Of a stretch of DNA of 64,000 nt, positions 1 to 12,235 are shown piece by piece. The translations under genes and the position numbers were made by a program. The stretch covers positions 3,217,001 through 3,281,000 of the forward strand of contig JAUCEF010000013.1 in NCBI GenBank assembly GCA_033558025.1, given 5' to 3'. Each line of letters opens with the position of its first letter. The first letter of the stretch is position 1. The stretch comes from Phytophthora sp. 'mugwort' (Eukaryota > Oomycota > Peronosporomycetes > Peronosporales > Peronosporaceae). Under the pieces are notes generated by a model, which did not search any database, was not told where the DNA came from, and was given only the letters and a program-made list of their open reading frames with translations.

Positions 1-2545
1 TGATAAGAAAAGGGGTGCGTAGCACCGGCAAAGCTGAGACAACCGAGCTGCTTGTCAAGCCATTGTGGTGTCTACAGTGGGAGACATTTTGTACAGCTTT
101 GGTCAGTGCCCTGCCGGTCAACCAGCCCGGTCCGGTGTCTGGAGCGTGTCATTTCATGGGCTCCGCTGCAGTGTGTGTTCGTAGAGCGCGTATCTCCTTA
201 CAGCAGTGGGGATTTTTCCTCTCGCTTTGGCAGTTCTCTGTGATTACCGCCCGTCAGTGACTGGTTAATCCCGTCAAAACCGTTCGAAATGTGCACAGTT
301 CAGCACTGCATGAAGTTTCCGGTTGCGAATTTTGCGTCATACCAGCACTGGTAGAACCACCGGGCATATTAATTGAGGATGATCTTCTACCCACAAGCGT
401 TCGGTGCTTGCTATCAAGTATTGGAGTCATTTAACTCTCCATGCTCTTATCGGCCGAAATAAGCCTCTCCGGATGGCACATTGGAAATCAGCGCTTTGAG
501 AATACAGTAGCTCTGCTAACTGCAGAGCATGTTTGCTGGCGATCCTCCATCCCGAGCTTACCAGCTGTGAAAACACCACCAGTTGTATTCTACAGTTAGA
601 ACTTAAAATTGGCCAATATACGGACGAGAACCAGCGTCTGGCGAGGTTGGGTTTCGTTATTACATGTATTAATAGTATTAATATAGCTCTCCACTAAACC
701 TAATCAAGATTCAACAACCTCACGATGTGAGCTAGTGAAATGTTTTGGGTCGATGTCGCGCATCCGGCTTGAGACGAGATGGCCGGCCTTTCAAAAACTC
801 GTGGGCCTGCTCTATCTCTGGTGGCAACTTCGTTCAATCTCTCGCGCAAAACTTTTGCATGTGCAACGAGCCGGGAAAGCGACGTTTGCCTTTGACGGTG
901 TAATAATTTGAAGTGCAAAGTTGCCTCGAGGCAGTCGTCGTTCGGCCCACTGAACCAAACTGCACGTGTACATACTGTATCCAGCTTGCACTCCTCGGGC
1001 CAAAGAAAACTCGTTGCTTCCTAGGATTTGGGAGTGTACCGCACTTCGACTACCGGTAGCTCGGCCAAACGTACAGTACCCGCCGTCAAGCTAGCGTACT
1101 GTAAGTTGCAGTCTGTGACAGCACCCGCAGCTCGGGGTTTTGCTTTTAACGGGTATTGCAAGCTTCAACTACTGTAAATTAGCGTCATGAGCCTGGCACT
1201 CGCATTGGGCATCGCTGGGCAGCCATATTGCACCCGCGCTCAAAAAATAGGGCGACGGCAACAATCCTTGTAAGTCGAACCACTGCAACAACTGCGCGCG
1301 ATATGCTCGGCTGAGTACATTGCAGTATTAATTGTATATCCCTGTGTTCTTACTACCGGTAGGAAGTTCCTAGAGTTTTATTGCATGCCAAAGGAAGGCA
1401 CGGTGACAGAGCAACGATGCTAATTAACATGTCAATGCTGCCTGAGTGGATCGGTCCCATGTTTGGACGCCGCCTGAGACAGTTTGGGCTTCCTATCATC
1501 ACGACATACATTTCTGCCTCGGCATTTTCGGGGCGCCTCAGGTCAGTGAAATACGCACTGTGATTCACAACTGTGAACACCATTAAATGGGTACATAAGA
1601 GTTCACGCACCAGAGGCGGTCGCTGTGACTTCTTTCGACGCCCGGACTGCATGAACAATGCACGCGACTAGCCAGTCATTGGCAATGATCCAGTGGGTGC
1701 AGATTGCCTGGCCCGATCGATGCAAGTGAGACACACTAGCGCTGTAAATTGCATTGCAATGGGTATGATTTTATCGTCGAGACGACGGAGGTGATTGGAG
1801 GCGTGGAGCTTACACGGCTCAAACGGTGGACTGACGGCTGTCCTGCCGCCATTTTTGAATGGCTGGCCTGTGGTGGGGCTCCCTTCGCTGTGTACCATCA
1901 GCATGACGACCAAGGACCTCCTTGCTCGCCCTGTCTGCAAGACAAGTGACGTGTCCGAATGCTTGACACGCAACTGTCTGTCAAGGCATGGATACAGTGT
2001 TGTACTGTACTTTTGCTTCAAGATCCGTCAGGGCATCAATTCCGAATCCACCAGAACCGAATCGACAATGGACAATTACGCGAAAACGGCATGGCATGTC
2101 ATTGCTTTTACGAGATCGGCCATACTGTCTACGTATGCACCAGAAAACGCCTACATTCTTCTCCCTCCTTATTTTTTTTTTATTAGGCTAAACATCACAG
2201 GATCTACATTTCATGAAACACGAACGCAAGCAGCGCAGCGCTCCTCTTTCCTGTCTGAATAATTTGACTGAACCATGACCAAATTCCGGTGTACTCCACA
2301 CTTCTTCGTTTTCAGATCCTTTCATTGTTTTCTTTTCGCGTCGACCCGGCCACACCAAGCCCACGAACAGTCACGCTGCCTCCTTTGCCGCAACCGCACT
2401 GGACCCTCCATAGCCCGTTGCCACGTGATCGGGCTTCTTCTTCTTTGTATTGTTTCCTTTGGATGTTCCTCCTCTTCGACCGCCTCCTCCCCCAAACATG
2501 CCCCATAATATTGATAGCGTGATGTGTCTTCTCTCCTCGAGTGCT
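1..2545. other. No gene recognised
   Basis: Reading frames here are short, overlap on both strands and resemble no family I know. The longest is about 155 codons, at 1795-2262 (+), and has no supporting motif. No transposase, polymerase or RNA-gene signature was seen. The right end should hold the 3' untranslated region of the WW/RRM gene, which stops at 2546 on the minus strand. Confidence 0.5.
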
Positions 2546-3812
2546 CTAGTTCCCCGAGGGCAGCGAAGCAGCACCGCCGCTTTGGGCAGCCATGTCGTTG
2601 GCATTATTGTCCATGTGAGCTGGCATCTCACCGAACATTGGGCCCTGACTCTTCTCCTTCTTGTGCTGCACTTTCAGGCGCTTACGGCCGACTTGGAAGC
2701 CGTTCATACCCTTGATTGCAGCCTCTGCCGACGGAGCATTATCGTAGCTCACGAAACCTGTGATCATAGCGAACAAACCCACCAATGTCAACCACTTCGA
2801 TTCCTCATCTCAGCCCAACAGGACGCGTGATGCAGTCACGTACCAAAGCCACGGCTCCTTCCCGTCTCCTTCTCCACCATGATGCGAGCGCTAATCACGT
2901 TGCCGAATGTAGCGAAGTAATTGAAGAGATCCTGGTTAGTCATGTCGTTCGGGATGTGAAAGACAAACAGGTTGCATCCAGGAGGTCCTATATGCAGCAA
3001 TACACAACACGCAATGTTTCCGACCACGCACACACGTGGTAGTGTGATGATTTTCAACATTTAGTTCATGCACAACACACAATATACAGGCAAGCAGTAA
3101 CGAAGAATATCTGCAAGAATCTACCTTGGCCGCTCTCCGTGGTCTGGATCGGAGGGCCCGGGCCCACAATCTGCGGCGGGTAACCTGCACAGATATTAAA
3201 GCAACGCGGCACCAGCCAAATCAGGAAACGTCCACATCAGAAGCTATACCCTTGTGATCGCAAACGTACCGTAAGCCTGCGGGAACGGGTACATGTAACC
3301 GCTACCTCCGTACGGGGGTGGGTACTGCATGGGCTGGCCATACGGCTGCGGGTAGCCTCCGTAGGCGGCGGCACCTGATCAATATGCACCATCAATACCG
3401 TAGCATTATTAGAGGACCTGTTTCACGATACATGTGCACTGACTCTACTCGACGTCGACGCACCTTGCGGGGCTTGGCCTCCAAGTTGCGGCTGGGGCTG
3501 CTGGAATACTCCCGCGGCGGGCTGTTGCTGTTGTTGTTGCTGTTGCTGCTGCTGCGGGGTGTTACCACGAGGCAACTCCGCCTGCGGGGCCGAAAGCTCC
3601 GTCGGACTGAAGATACACATATACAGGGGGCGTGAGTATGGCAGTATAGTGGAGCTACAGTAAGATCGATGGACGTACGGGTCCCAGGTGGACTCGCCGG
3701 TGACGGCATTATAGTAGTACTTGCGGCCGTTGGGCGCGTTGTGCTCCGACCACTGCGAGGACGAGGGCGCTTGGGCTTCGGCGCCAGCATTGGGATCCAC
3801 TTGGTCGGCCAT
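2546..3812 (-). CDS. WW domain plus CELF/Bruno-type RRM RNA-binding protein
   Basis: Six exons on the minus strand: 3812-3679, 3606-3464, 3374-3270, 3184-3125, 2987-2844 and 2757-2546. Phases agree throughout and give 265 residues. The donors are mostly GTACGT-like and the acceptors CAG or TAG. Residues 18-47 form a WW domain (W21, the YYY at 32-34, W43, P45-46). A glutamine tract and a Gly/Pro/Tyr/Gln-rich linker follow. Residues 152-228 form one RRM with RNP2 LFVFHI and an RNP1 that crosses an exon junction as SRGFGFVSY. The RRM most resembles the third RRM of CELF/Bruno proteins, including the ending [12 protein letters not shown]. By family, it should bind RNA in splicing, translation or decay, while the WW domain should recruit proline-rich partners. 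Both roles are inferred. Usual CELF proteins have three RRMs and no WW domain. Confidence 0.9.
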
Positions 3813-3880
3813 GGTGCGTGGCGTGGTGGTATGCAATACACGCAAAATGAAAAAATGCAGCGCGGGGGGGGGGGGGGAGC
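3813..3880 (-). promoter_or_regulatory. Probable core promoter or 5' leader of the WW/RRM gene
   Basis: Just upstream of the ATG at 3812, the minus strand has a T-rich TCATTTTGCG block at about 3843-3852. It resembles the oomycete initiator and flanking-promoter elements (YCAYTYY and MWTTTNC). Next to it lies an uninterrupted run of 14 G on the plus strand (3864-3877), which is C14 on the coding strand. The transcription start is not proven. Confidence 0.35.
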
Positions 3881-4521
3881 TACGGGCTGGCTGCTGTCTC
3901 CGCCTGCTTGTGACTCCGCTTCCTGTAGGGGAGGGCGGCTTGCTGGCTTGCGGTGGCTGGACGACGACGGACGAGAGTGAGAGGCTCGATCCGCTGGTTT
4001 CCCCTGAGTTTCCTTCGAGCAGAATTTGAGGGAAGAGGTGGAGGGGGAGCGAGGGTGAAATATGTCACTGAAGTGAGGGAAAACACTCAATCCCCCTTCG
4101 CCCATGATGTTTTCGACCAGTAAGAAGGACATATTAACGCGGTTGGCTGAAATGCGAAACGGAAGATCGCATGGATAATAATCTGGAGCCCGACTTTTTT
4201 TGCAGAGCTCGCTTGCGCTAAGAGGAAAACATTGTGCCTGTACAGTAAACCTTGTCGAATTAAGCTTCTCACCCCCTAACAAAGTTTTGTACCGAAACAT
4301 TCAAATTTTTGTTCATGTATTGTGTTTTGCAGATAGAGCTGAAAAACAGGCTAACGAAAGTCAATTATCCAAGTGTACAAAGTCCTAATTACGATCTTCA
4401 CGTTTTGCTAAAACGTTTTTTGTGAGTTCACATAGCAGCCAGTCAGCTTCGATTTAGAGCCAACAAGCCAGAAATGCAGTTCTGGGAGCGGATTTCCGAA
4501 TCTGCAGCATCTAACACCTAG

Positions 4522-5607
4522 ATGACTTACTCAGCAGATTTTCGCTGGCGTGCTGTTTCATTAATACATGTGTACAGCATCGATGTAGCTTGCATCAAAG
4601 ATATATTTGGTCCTAAATCACGAACAATTTATGGGTGGTACAGACTATTATTGGATAAAGGCGTCGTGATGAGGAGAAGCCTGAGACGAAGATGGCCCGA
4701 TGGCCCCAAGATGTCCTTTTTTCAATTCTACGCTATGTCAACGGTCATCCCATATTTTACCGAGAAGAGCTTCAGACTACCTTCGTGACAACAACCCCGG
4801 CGTCAACAATATTTCGCTGTCGACTATATGTCATGCTCTGCATTTTGATCTTGAGTTGACAAATAGGGATCACCCGGGCCGCTCGAGAAAGCGTCTCATT
4901 AGAGGTACGTCAACATGTGAAACGTAGAAGAAGAAAATTTAACTTACAAATCCATGTTTTAGGTTGCGAAGTACAAAGCAAAACTCGAAGCAATCTATTC
5001 TTATCCCGAGCAGCTTATTTTTGTCATGACGTCCAAGGATGGGAGGCACGCGTACCGTAGGTACGGATGGTCTCCTAAAAATACCAAGTGCGTCGTGCGA
5101 CTTCCTTTCTCGCCGGAAAGCGGCGCTCTATTTTTGCAGCGGTAGACTACCGCGGTTTTGTTGCCTAAGAAACAACAGCTCGGTGAAAAGACGACCGGGT
5201 GAAAGGAACTTTCAACGAAACTTTCACCCGGTCGCCTTTTCACCGAGCTTTTGTCAAGAACGTCATACCGCTACAGTATTCATGGCCCCTCCCAAATTCA
5301 ATCGTCATCATGGATAACGCCAAGATCCATTTGTACCAAGAGCTCGAGGCAGTGGTACATCAAACAGGCGCGCACTTATTTTCCTGCCGCACTATTGCCC
5401 AGAGCTAAATCCTTTAGAACTGTGTTTCGGCTCACTTAAAAAGTGGATCCAAAAACACGTTAATCTGATATTTCTTACTTACCCTGATGAAGTTCTGGCC
5501 GTAGCCATGAAAGCGTGCACTCGCACGTCAGAGAGAGTCTACTCGGTGTGTTGTGGCGAGGCCGATGAAACCTTTATCGCCCAGAGGTGTATAGCGTACT
5601 TCAGATA
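4522..5607 (+). pseudogene. Decayed IS630/Tc1-mariner-like transposase
   Basis: Fragments in several frames follow the order of a DDE transposase. An N-terminal helix-turn-helix starts at 4522 (SADFRWRAVSLIHVY, then SRTIYGWYR). A linker follows near 4700-4900 (a DNNPGVNNISLSTICHALHF-type stretch). A catalytic-core piece lies near 5040-5100 (RRYGWSPKN). The second DDE block is at about 5289-5410 (SIVIMDNAKIHLY), followed by a LNPLELCFGSLKKWI block near 5410-5450. Stops and frameshifts separate these pieces, and a 73-bp hairpin interrupts the core. I saw no clear terminal inverted repeats, so the element ends are undefined. It is a dead copy. Confidence 0.8.
5177..5249. repeat. 73-bp near-perfect hairpin inside the transposase relic
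   Basis: The arms begin AGCTCGGTGAAAAG and end CTTTTCACCGAGCT. They are about 29-31 bp each with one internal mismatch, around a loop of about 13 nt. It lies within the DDE coding region and brings a stop, so it looks like an inserted foldback or the product of a repair event. Confidence 0.8.
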
Positions 5608-7156
5608 AAACTGAATACCAATATGACCCTGAGTACCGCAAAGTAACTCAGAGTTTCTTGGTGGCGTGAGTTTCTTGTGGAATCCCTATTGGCACGTTTG
5701 TCTTCGACGGAACGGCACTTCACCAAAATCTGGCCTCGAAAGTTATGCAGAGTATACGTCCACAGCAGGATGTACTCTTCCACGACAGGAGGCAAAAGAA
5801 ATCAGAAGTCAGTAACCCAGAATAACTTGTACTCTGAGTCACACACCCACAAATATTGAACTCAGAATTACACTATACCCCTATAGCGTACCCCTAGTCC
5901 GATAAACCAAGAATATACAGAGTTATATACAAATACACAGCCGTCCTTATTCTTAGGGACCCTTGAACGGTGGGTCGCAACACTAGACTACTCGAGTCTG
6001 CTATTCAGGGCGCTAGTCCACCCTAAAAACTCGTTCACACACAGCGCACAACTCTCAATTAAGAGAGAAACTATTAATTACCTTGTCAGTCGATTCACAC
6101 AGCAGTTAGAATATCAATTCTGGGGACAACTGCTACTCAGCCACCCAGAATACCAGTTAATATGAAATAGACTATCACTAGCGAACTAGCTGTCTAAATA
6201 GGAATATGAAATAGATGGGTCAACCCAGGAAGTCGAAGACTATCTCTGGTCGCCACCTAAATGGGAGTTGGGGTGTTGGAGTGTCACAAACGGTGTCTTA
6301 ATACCGCCGTGTCCCCTGTTATATCACGTTCGCACTCTCGGGATCTTGTGGGAGCCTCTCACAAAGGCACGTCGGATTCTCGCGGGACCTTGGTCAGATT
6401 CTAGCTTCAGAGACACTGAAGGCACTTGCGCAGTATGGGGTAAAACGAACTCTGTTGTTAGTTAAAGGTTTGCTATCTTCTATCTCTTCTCTCTCTCTTC
6501 TGATTCTTCTTTATCTTGGCTTGACTATACTCTTGGGTGTAAACATCTTGATCTTTGTATATCATGGGTACACTGGCAGCGATCAGGGTTCTGAAGATCG
6601 TGATCCTCGAACTCAGGGATGCCGGCGAGTATTCGTTACACAGTTCATCGTGTGTCACTGTACTGGAGTTACTTCTCCTTGTGGGTTTGTTCTTGACTTG
6701 TTAGCCTCCAGCATATGACTTTTGGAGATTTCTCTGCATGTGAATCTTGGGTGATAATCCTATTATCCACTCTGAATTACAGCAAGATGAGGTGCACTCT
6801 GGGATACGTTCTCCAGAGGCACTTTCCGCCACTTATTAGGCACTCATCGTAAGGGAAAGTCCAGGGGCTGGACAGGATGTTTTATTTGCAATCCTGGGTA
6901 TGCATCCCCAGGATGCGCATTTCCAGCCAGTTGGGCCCATCTGCATTCAGGTGAGGATTCCTTCCACAGTTCACAGTCAACTTCCATGCCACATGGGTAC
7001 AGCCAGGCCAAATCTTGAATTAGCCAATCACCTTTATTATTAGGACTTGAAATCACTGGTATGACGACACAGTGTCACAATAAAAAATCCAGAAACGCCT
7101 CGCCTCAGTGTATAGTTATTGTGTGTATGATACAACAAGCTTGAGAAGTTCTTCGC
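5608..7156. other. No gene recognised
   Basis: AT-rich sequence follows the transposase relic, with repeated short words around ACTCAGA and CCCAGAAT (5640-6180). Open frames are short and match nothing I know. It could be an old LTR or transposon flank, but no matching copy exists in the window. Confidence 0.4.
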
Positions 7157-8232
7157 TCAATTTCTTAGCGACCCAGTGACTAAATAATGTAGCCTACCTT
7201 TCCCTGCTCTGTGTTCAACTTCACCTTCGACCGTATGATCAGCGTCTTCCATGTCTTCATGTGGTGCGTCTACAGGTGTAAACCCGCGAAATATCCCTTC
7301 TCGAAAGATGTCATGTGCTGATAGACCGAGCGCTAGCCGCAAACTTGCGACACCAACCCGACATTGTTCCAGGTATTATTGACCTTCAAACGTATTGTTG
7401 CAATCTGCTGCATTGACCCCCTGTTCGTCTCATCCCTTAGATCAGCTTCCAGCTGTGCCGCAGCTTCGTCCAGTGTCATCGCCTGGCGTGTGGTATTGTC
7501 CTCCGGAATACGGAACTCGGTGGTGTCTGGCTGCCTCCCATAGGCAGTGATAACGTGGTTCAAAGCAATTCGCCCTAGGCTTAATCAATTTTCTTCTTGA
7601 TATTGCTCCACGACTCTCGTCGCATTGCGAATACGCGACGCCGTTGCCCAACGGATCGTGGGCATTACTCTTAATTTTCTACGGGCAATACACGTAAAAC
7701 TCGAATTGCAAAGTGTCAATCACGTCATTACCCCAACCTTGTCTTTCCTTCTTGGATACTCTTTTTCGCCCGCTGAACCAGCAACTTGGAGGAGTTCTCC
7801 TCCCTCATCACAATGAACTAATTCTGCGCTGCCCCTTTGCTGGGCCTGAAGTAGACACGCTCGTCATCTTACACTAGAGTATTGAACTGAGTTTCACCCG
7901 TCAGCGCCTACTCGGAACTGCGAACCTTTCTTCCAACGAAAACGAAAAACTGCTCGAGGGTCCTCCACGAGGTCGGGACTCAATTGTCCTCTACGAGCCG
8001 TAAGCATCCCCTTCAGCACTCGACCTCGCAAGTGCGCAGCATCAGGTAATAAATCTTCTCGATTAGCTGCAGAGCTGCGTGTTGTATTTTCGCTTGCCAT
8101 TACCGCCACAGTACACACATTAAGTAGATCAGTATTAGTTAAAAATCCTTCCAGAAACAAATTGGGCAGCATACCGCCCTGATGCCTTACCGTAGCTTCC
8201 GAGGTCCAGGGATAATTGTAAACTGCAAACAC
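7157..8232 (-). pseudogene. Broken gene relic of unknown function
   Basis: Several minus-strand open pieces in different frames look protein-like: 8232-7894 (112 codons, Arg/Leu-rich), 7563-7333, and 7342-7157 (acidic). Stops and shifts separate them. I do not recognise the family. The upstream piece is partly duplicated (see 8101-8447). It could be a dead host gene or a transposon passenger. Confidence 0.35.
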
Positions 8233-8447
8233 CTTCGGCGGACGTCGTCCAGATTGTCATTTAGCTAACGCAGGCACACACACATTAAATATATCAGTAT
8301 TACTTCAATATTAGTAAGCCTTCCACAAACAAATTGGGCAGCATGCCGCCGTGATGCCTTACCGTAGCTGCTGAGGTAAAATGGTTGTTGTAGACTGCAA
8401 ACACCCTCGGCGGATGTCGTCAGGAAAGTCGTTTTGCTAACGCAGGA
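8101..8447. repeat. Tandem duplication of about 173 bp
   Basis: Two diverged copies lie head to tail, about 8101-8271 and 8275-8447. Shared blocks include AAATTGGGCAGCAT, GATGCCTTACCGTAGCT and GCTAACGCAGG in the same order. The first copy overlaps the start of the open piece at 8232-7894 (-). The second carries extra stops. Confidence 0.8.
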
Positions 8448-8762
8448 AGGAACTCGTCAGGCTGCGAGTACTTCGGAATCACCAGGCGACTTCTTGCCAG
8501 TGACACTATACATACATGAAAGGCTGGCGTATCCTACTTTTCATGGTCAGGGAAGAGAAGTTCGTCAGGCGTCGTGGCGAGGCCGATCAGCGCCATTGGG
8601 CAGACGAAGCCTCCTGTTCGTGAAGCTCGAATTCCGACAGAACATCGCGAAGATCATCAATCATCAGCCTTCGTATCACTCGTAATGATTGATCCAGCAG
8701 AAGCAGGCCCCGGCTCGCATGATGCAGCACCAAAAGGGCTTCTGCCTCATTACCTTTTCGAA

Positions 8763-10691
8763 TTATTGGCGTTCACCATCCAGCACCATATCCGTGATAG
8801 CGGAATTGTGAGCTATAGCAACTCGCTTCTCCACTTTTCCTCGCGTCCTTCGATTGCGTGCTGGTGAATGAAGACGCTTTGCCACCTTGTGCTGACGTTT
8901 GGCACCTGCAGTTGACGCTGGAGCTAAGTAGACTTTCAGCAACAGTTTGCACAGAGACGGAAACTGATCTTGGGCTTGGGCCCACAGCATCCGCGGATGG
9001 TAGGGAGAGCAATCACCCCACATTTCCACAAACGCCGCCTCTTCCGCACATAAATCTACCAACTCGGCTTTATACGACTTCGCTATCAGGTTCAAGTCGA
9101 TATAGAAGCTTGAGGACGTTCCTGCTTTAAGTATAAAGATCGCATTTCCAAGTCCTAGGACACTTGCTCGCTTGGCTGCGACAATCGTCTGTCGAAATGG
9201 GCAGTAGAAGGGTCGCAACCCAAATGCGAGAGTGTGAACCGGCGAACATATTCGATTCCACCGAAACAACAGCTTGCCATGCAGAGCAGCAGAATTTATT
9301 TCCCCAAACGTTCGTTCAGCGTGTAGGTACACATACACGAAAGAAGCGTAGGTCATCGCCAGCGTTGCTGCGTTGCTATATAGAACTCCAATGTACTTGC
9401 AAATTGGGTCAATTCGCTTGGAACTGGCATCGCTACCCCGCCAAAATTTCCATCCATCACAGTCGAAGTATTATCGGGTGGCAGCACGATTTTGTTTGCC
9501 AATTTCAAGCTTGATCTTCTTATTAACGACACACCTATGACAGATGTGGCAGCGCGTTTAACCTTCGTCAGTCTCGAAAAAATCAGATTGATGCTGCTCC
9601 AGTGCGATGTTGAGTATAGCACCATTGCATATGATCGCCAATAAATCTTGCCACACAGCTCTGAATAAATTTGTTCAAGAGCGCCTGGTTCTTGGTTGCA
9701 TTAGACACACACAAAAACAGCCTGTCGCACACTCTGCTTTACGGGGTAAGCGTTGCGATGTCTTCGCATAAATTGTTGAGTGTAAGAGCGCTGCATTCGT
9801 ACACAAACGCGACGACGTCGTCTCTTCTCAATTTCTGAGGAACAGTACGCATGAGATTGCAAGAGCGCCAGAAACAAATGCAAAATAGCGTCTTAGCGAA
9901 GGTCTTCATAACGTCAACAATTTGAGTGAGACAACGTTGCCGCTTTTCTTCGTCAGGTCGGAACTGGGAGATACTCCACAAACCATAGCCGTGGGTCGTG
10001 AGCGATCGCGTTCAACATACTTCTTGACAAATCATTTGTGGCGCCATTAACGCCAATTGTCACTGCGGTTGTTGCGTTCAGCGTTGTGGCCAGTCTCGCC
10101 ATGACATCTTCGTAGCAACCCTTCAGCAGCGAGATCGATATTTCGGACGTCATAGGAGGAGACGACGGAAAATTCAGTAGATCAAAAAACCTTTTTCAGA
10201 TAGGATGCTCAAACTGGGAAAATGACCCCCCCCCCCGGAGCTGTGAACAGCCGAAGTGAACGCCTCATCAAGCACGCAGCGGTCCTCTTGACTGATGCTG
10301 GGATACGAATTGGCCTTTACTAGATCCACCACCGATGCTTTGATCCACTTGTCGGCAAGCCCCTCCAGTTGTGTGTGTGCTATTGCGACTCTTCTGCTAG
10401 GATACGTCTAACGATAGTTTGTAAATTTCGACAGGAAGCCAAATATCTGGGCATGTCTGTCGCGGTAACTGAAGTGGTAGCGCTAAGTGGTTCCATTCCG
10501 CGCACTTGGACTTGTAGGTCCCAGATTGATGAACCTGGAAATGTTCCCAAACGGAGCCGCGCGTACGGGGCATGTTGCTGAAGTCTCAATGACAGAGATT
10601 GGAGAACTGATAGAAAAAATTGCAAATGGTAGACCCGTGAGAGGGCCGAGCCCCCCTCACCATTCAACAGAGCCTCCAACCCAACCTGCAA
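8763..10691 (-). pseudogene. Decayed hAT-type transposase
   Basis: Minus-strand pieces at 10691-10380, 10153-9953, 9981-9739, 9625-9353 and 9356-8763 read in order as a hAT-like transposase. One piece has the DGATNDLSRSMLNAIAH stretch followed by FVEYL, which corresponds to the region where hAT proteins carry the first catalytic Asp. The later pieces (ASVLGLGNAIFILKAG and AELVDLCAEEAAFVEMWG) look like the C-terminal part. Frames change repeatedly and stops intervene, so it is dead. Terminal repeats were not found. The hAT assignment rests on remembered family patterns and is moderate. Confidence 0.6.
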
Positions 10692-10753
10692 CGTGCGGCA
10701 GGAAATTGTCGAATGGTTTGTTGACTGAAAGTCTAAATAGAAGACGTTTATAA

Positions 10754-11244
10754 CGCGTTATTTTAAACTATTATTTGCTTATATCAAACGGACGAATCAC
10801 TAGCGTGTGCCGGTGCACATATATACCAATCACAGCACGCTAATGTGATATTTGCCCTCAGTAAATGTGCTTTCAGTATCAGTTTGGGCTTGATTGCTAC
10901 CTTACAAACAAACTCAGGTGACAGCATCACGTTGACATAGATATAGAGTTCGCGGAAGCTCTGGACCAGCCACTCACGAATGGAGACGAGGAAGGAGAGT
11001 AAAGAGCGCGCCCCAAGCTATCAAGCTGCGGCGCCGAGGGACCTACCAGCTCGGAGATTTTCTCGCGCTCGCATCGGCGAGAAGTACGCAGTCATGACGT
11101 GGATGGATGACGAAGATCCTTGAGCGGGCACTCTTCAAAAAGGATACCCATCGTCGCGAAGGAAACCGCTCAAGGGAAAACCCGCGGAGCATGCCCGCAC
11201 TGCCCGTGGAGTTGGATGGGGACTTAGTGGAGTGAATCCCCGCG
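10754..11244. other. No gene recognised
   Basis: This stretch lies between two transposase relics. Only short overlapping frames are present, with no recognisable motif. It probably belongs to the ends of the flanking dead elements. Confidence 0.4.
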
Positions 11245-12094
11245 ATGCTGTGGGTCGGTGCCCCGTTGGTCCCCCCATATCGTATTCTTGCAAAGGTCAA
11301 AGAGGTTTACGCCCCAAACTCAATCTTCGCTCGGCGTATCGCCCAGCAGATCGCCTGTGTCCGCAACGGCGTTGAAGTAGAAGCAGGCCTGGTACTATTC
11401 TACAGCATGGCATGTCTTGCCGTAGAGAAGACGGTCGGTTTGAGTCGTATCTTCAACATGGATGAGACGTCCTTCATGCCGAAGGCTTCCACACGCTGTC
11501 AAACGTTCTACAAACGTACGGACTCAAGAAGCTAAGCACAACATCCACACATGACTGTGGCAGCTGTTATGGGTTCAGAGGACGTTGCTGTGGCACCCCT
11601 GATTATCTGGACTAGGTGGCGTAATTACCGCGACGTCGTTGTCGTTATCGCCATCGATACCACGGTTGTAACTGGCATACCTAAATGTTTCACCAATGGT
11701 GGTGTTTTCATGCGCTGGCTAGCGAATTTTGACGCACACTTGGCACGGTACAATTTTTTGCGCCCACTGATGCCGGTGCTTGACAACAGCTCCACCCATT
11801 TGGAATCGGGAAGAATGTGCGCTTGTGGCAACTGGTTTGTCGCAACTGTATATCGTTTGGGCGGGGTATTTTAATACAGGTGAGGTATGCGCGTGTTCAG
11901 AGTTGGGCAGCGTGTTGGTTGTCCTATGCGACTCATTGTACTACCTCTTGACGAAGCGGTTTTCAATTCGTTCAACACGATTAAAAGTCGATTTTACTCA
12001 AACTATTGAAGAGTTCAAGCTCCACGATCTTCTAGATGGACGCCCTCGATATCGCATTCAACGCGTACTGGGCTGCGATAATTATGCGATCTAG
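11245..12094 (+). pseudogene. Decayed pogo-like DDE transposase
   Basis: An open piece at 11245-11535 includes RIFNMDETSFMPK, the first catalytic Asp region of pogo/jerky-type DDE endonucleases. The piece at 11551-11874 continues with a VLDNSSTHLES block, where the active family usually has a DNHxSH motif. Later pieces to 12094 are degraded. Frames shift between pieces. The N-terminal DNA-binding part is not recognisable upstream. Confidence 0.7.
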
Positions 12095-12235
12095 CAAAAA
12101 TGTTAACTTTCCGGGCCAACCAAGGACATCAGCTTTTTAAGCTCGTCCTGTTGGTTTGGGGGTCAGTAGGTGAATTGCTCCATCCTCACAGAGGGACAGT
12201 CGTAAAAGACTCAAGTGATCACAAATGCTACTAAA

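Noticed and set aside
1795..2262. 155-codon plus-strand open frame
   Set aside because: No motif, overlapping frames on both strands, and no splice or promoter pattern that supports a gene.
3392..4300. 302-codon minus-strand open frame over the start of the WW/RRM gene
   Set aside because: It shares the strand but not the frame of the gene. It is Ser/Pro/Arg low complexity and crosses both introns. The spliced model explains the region better.
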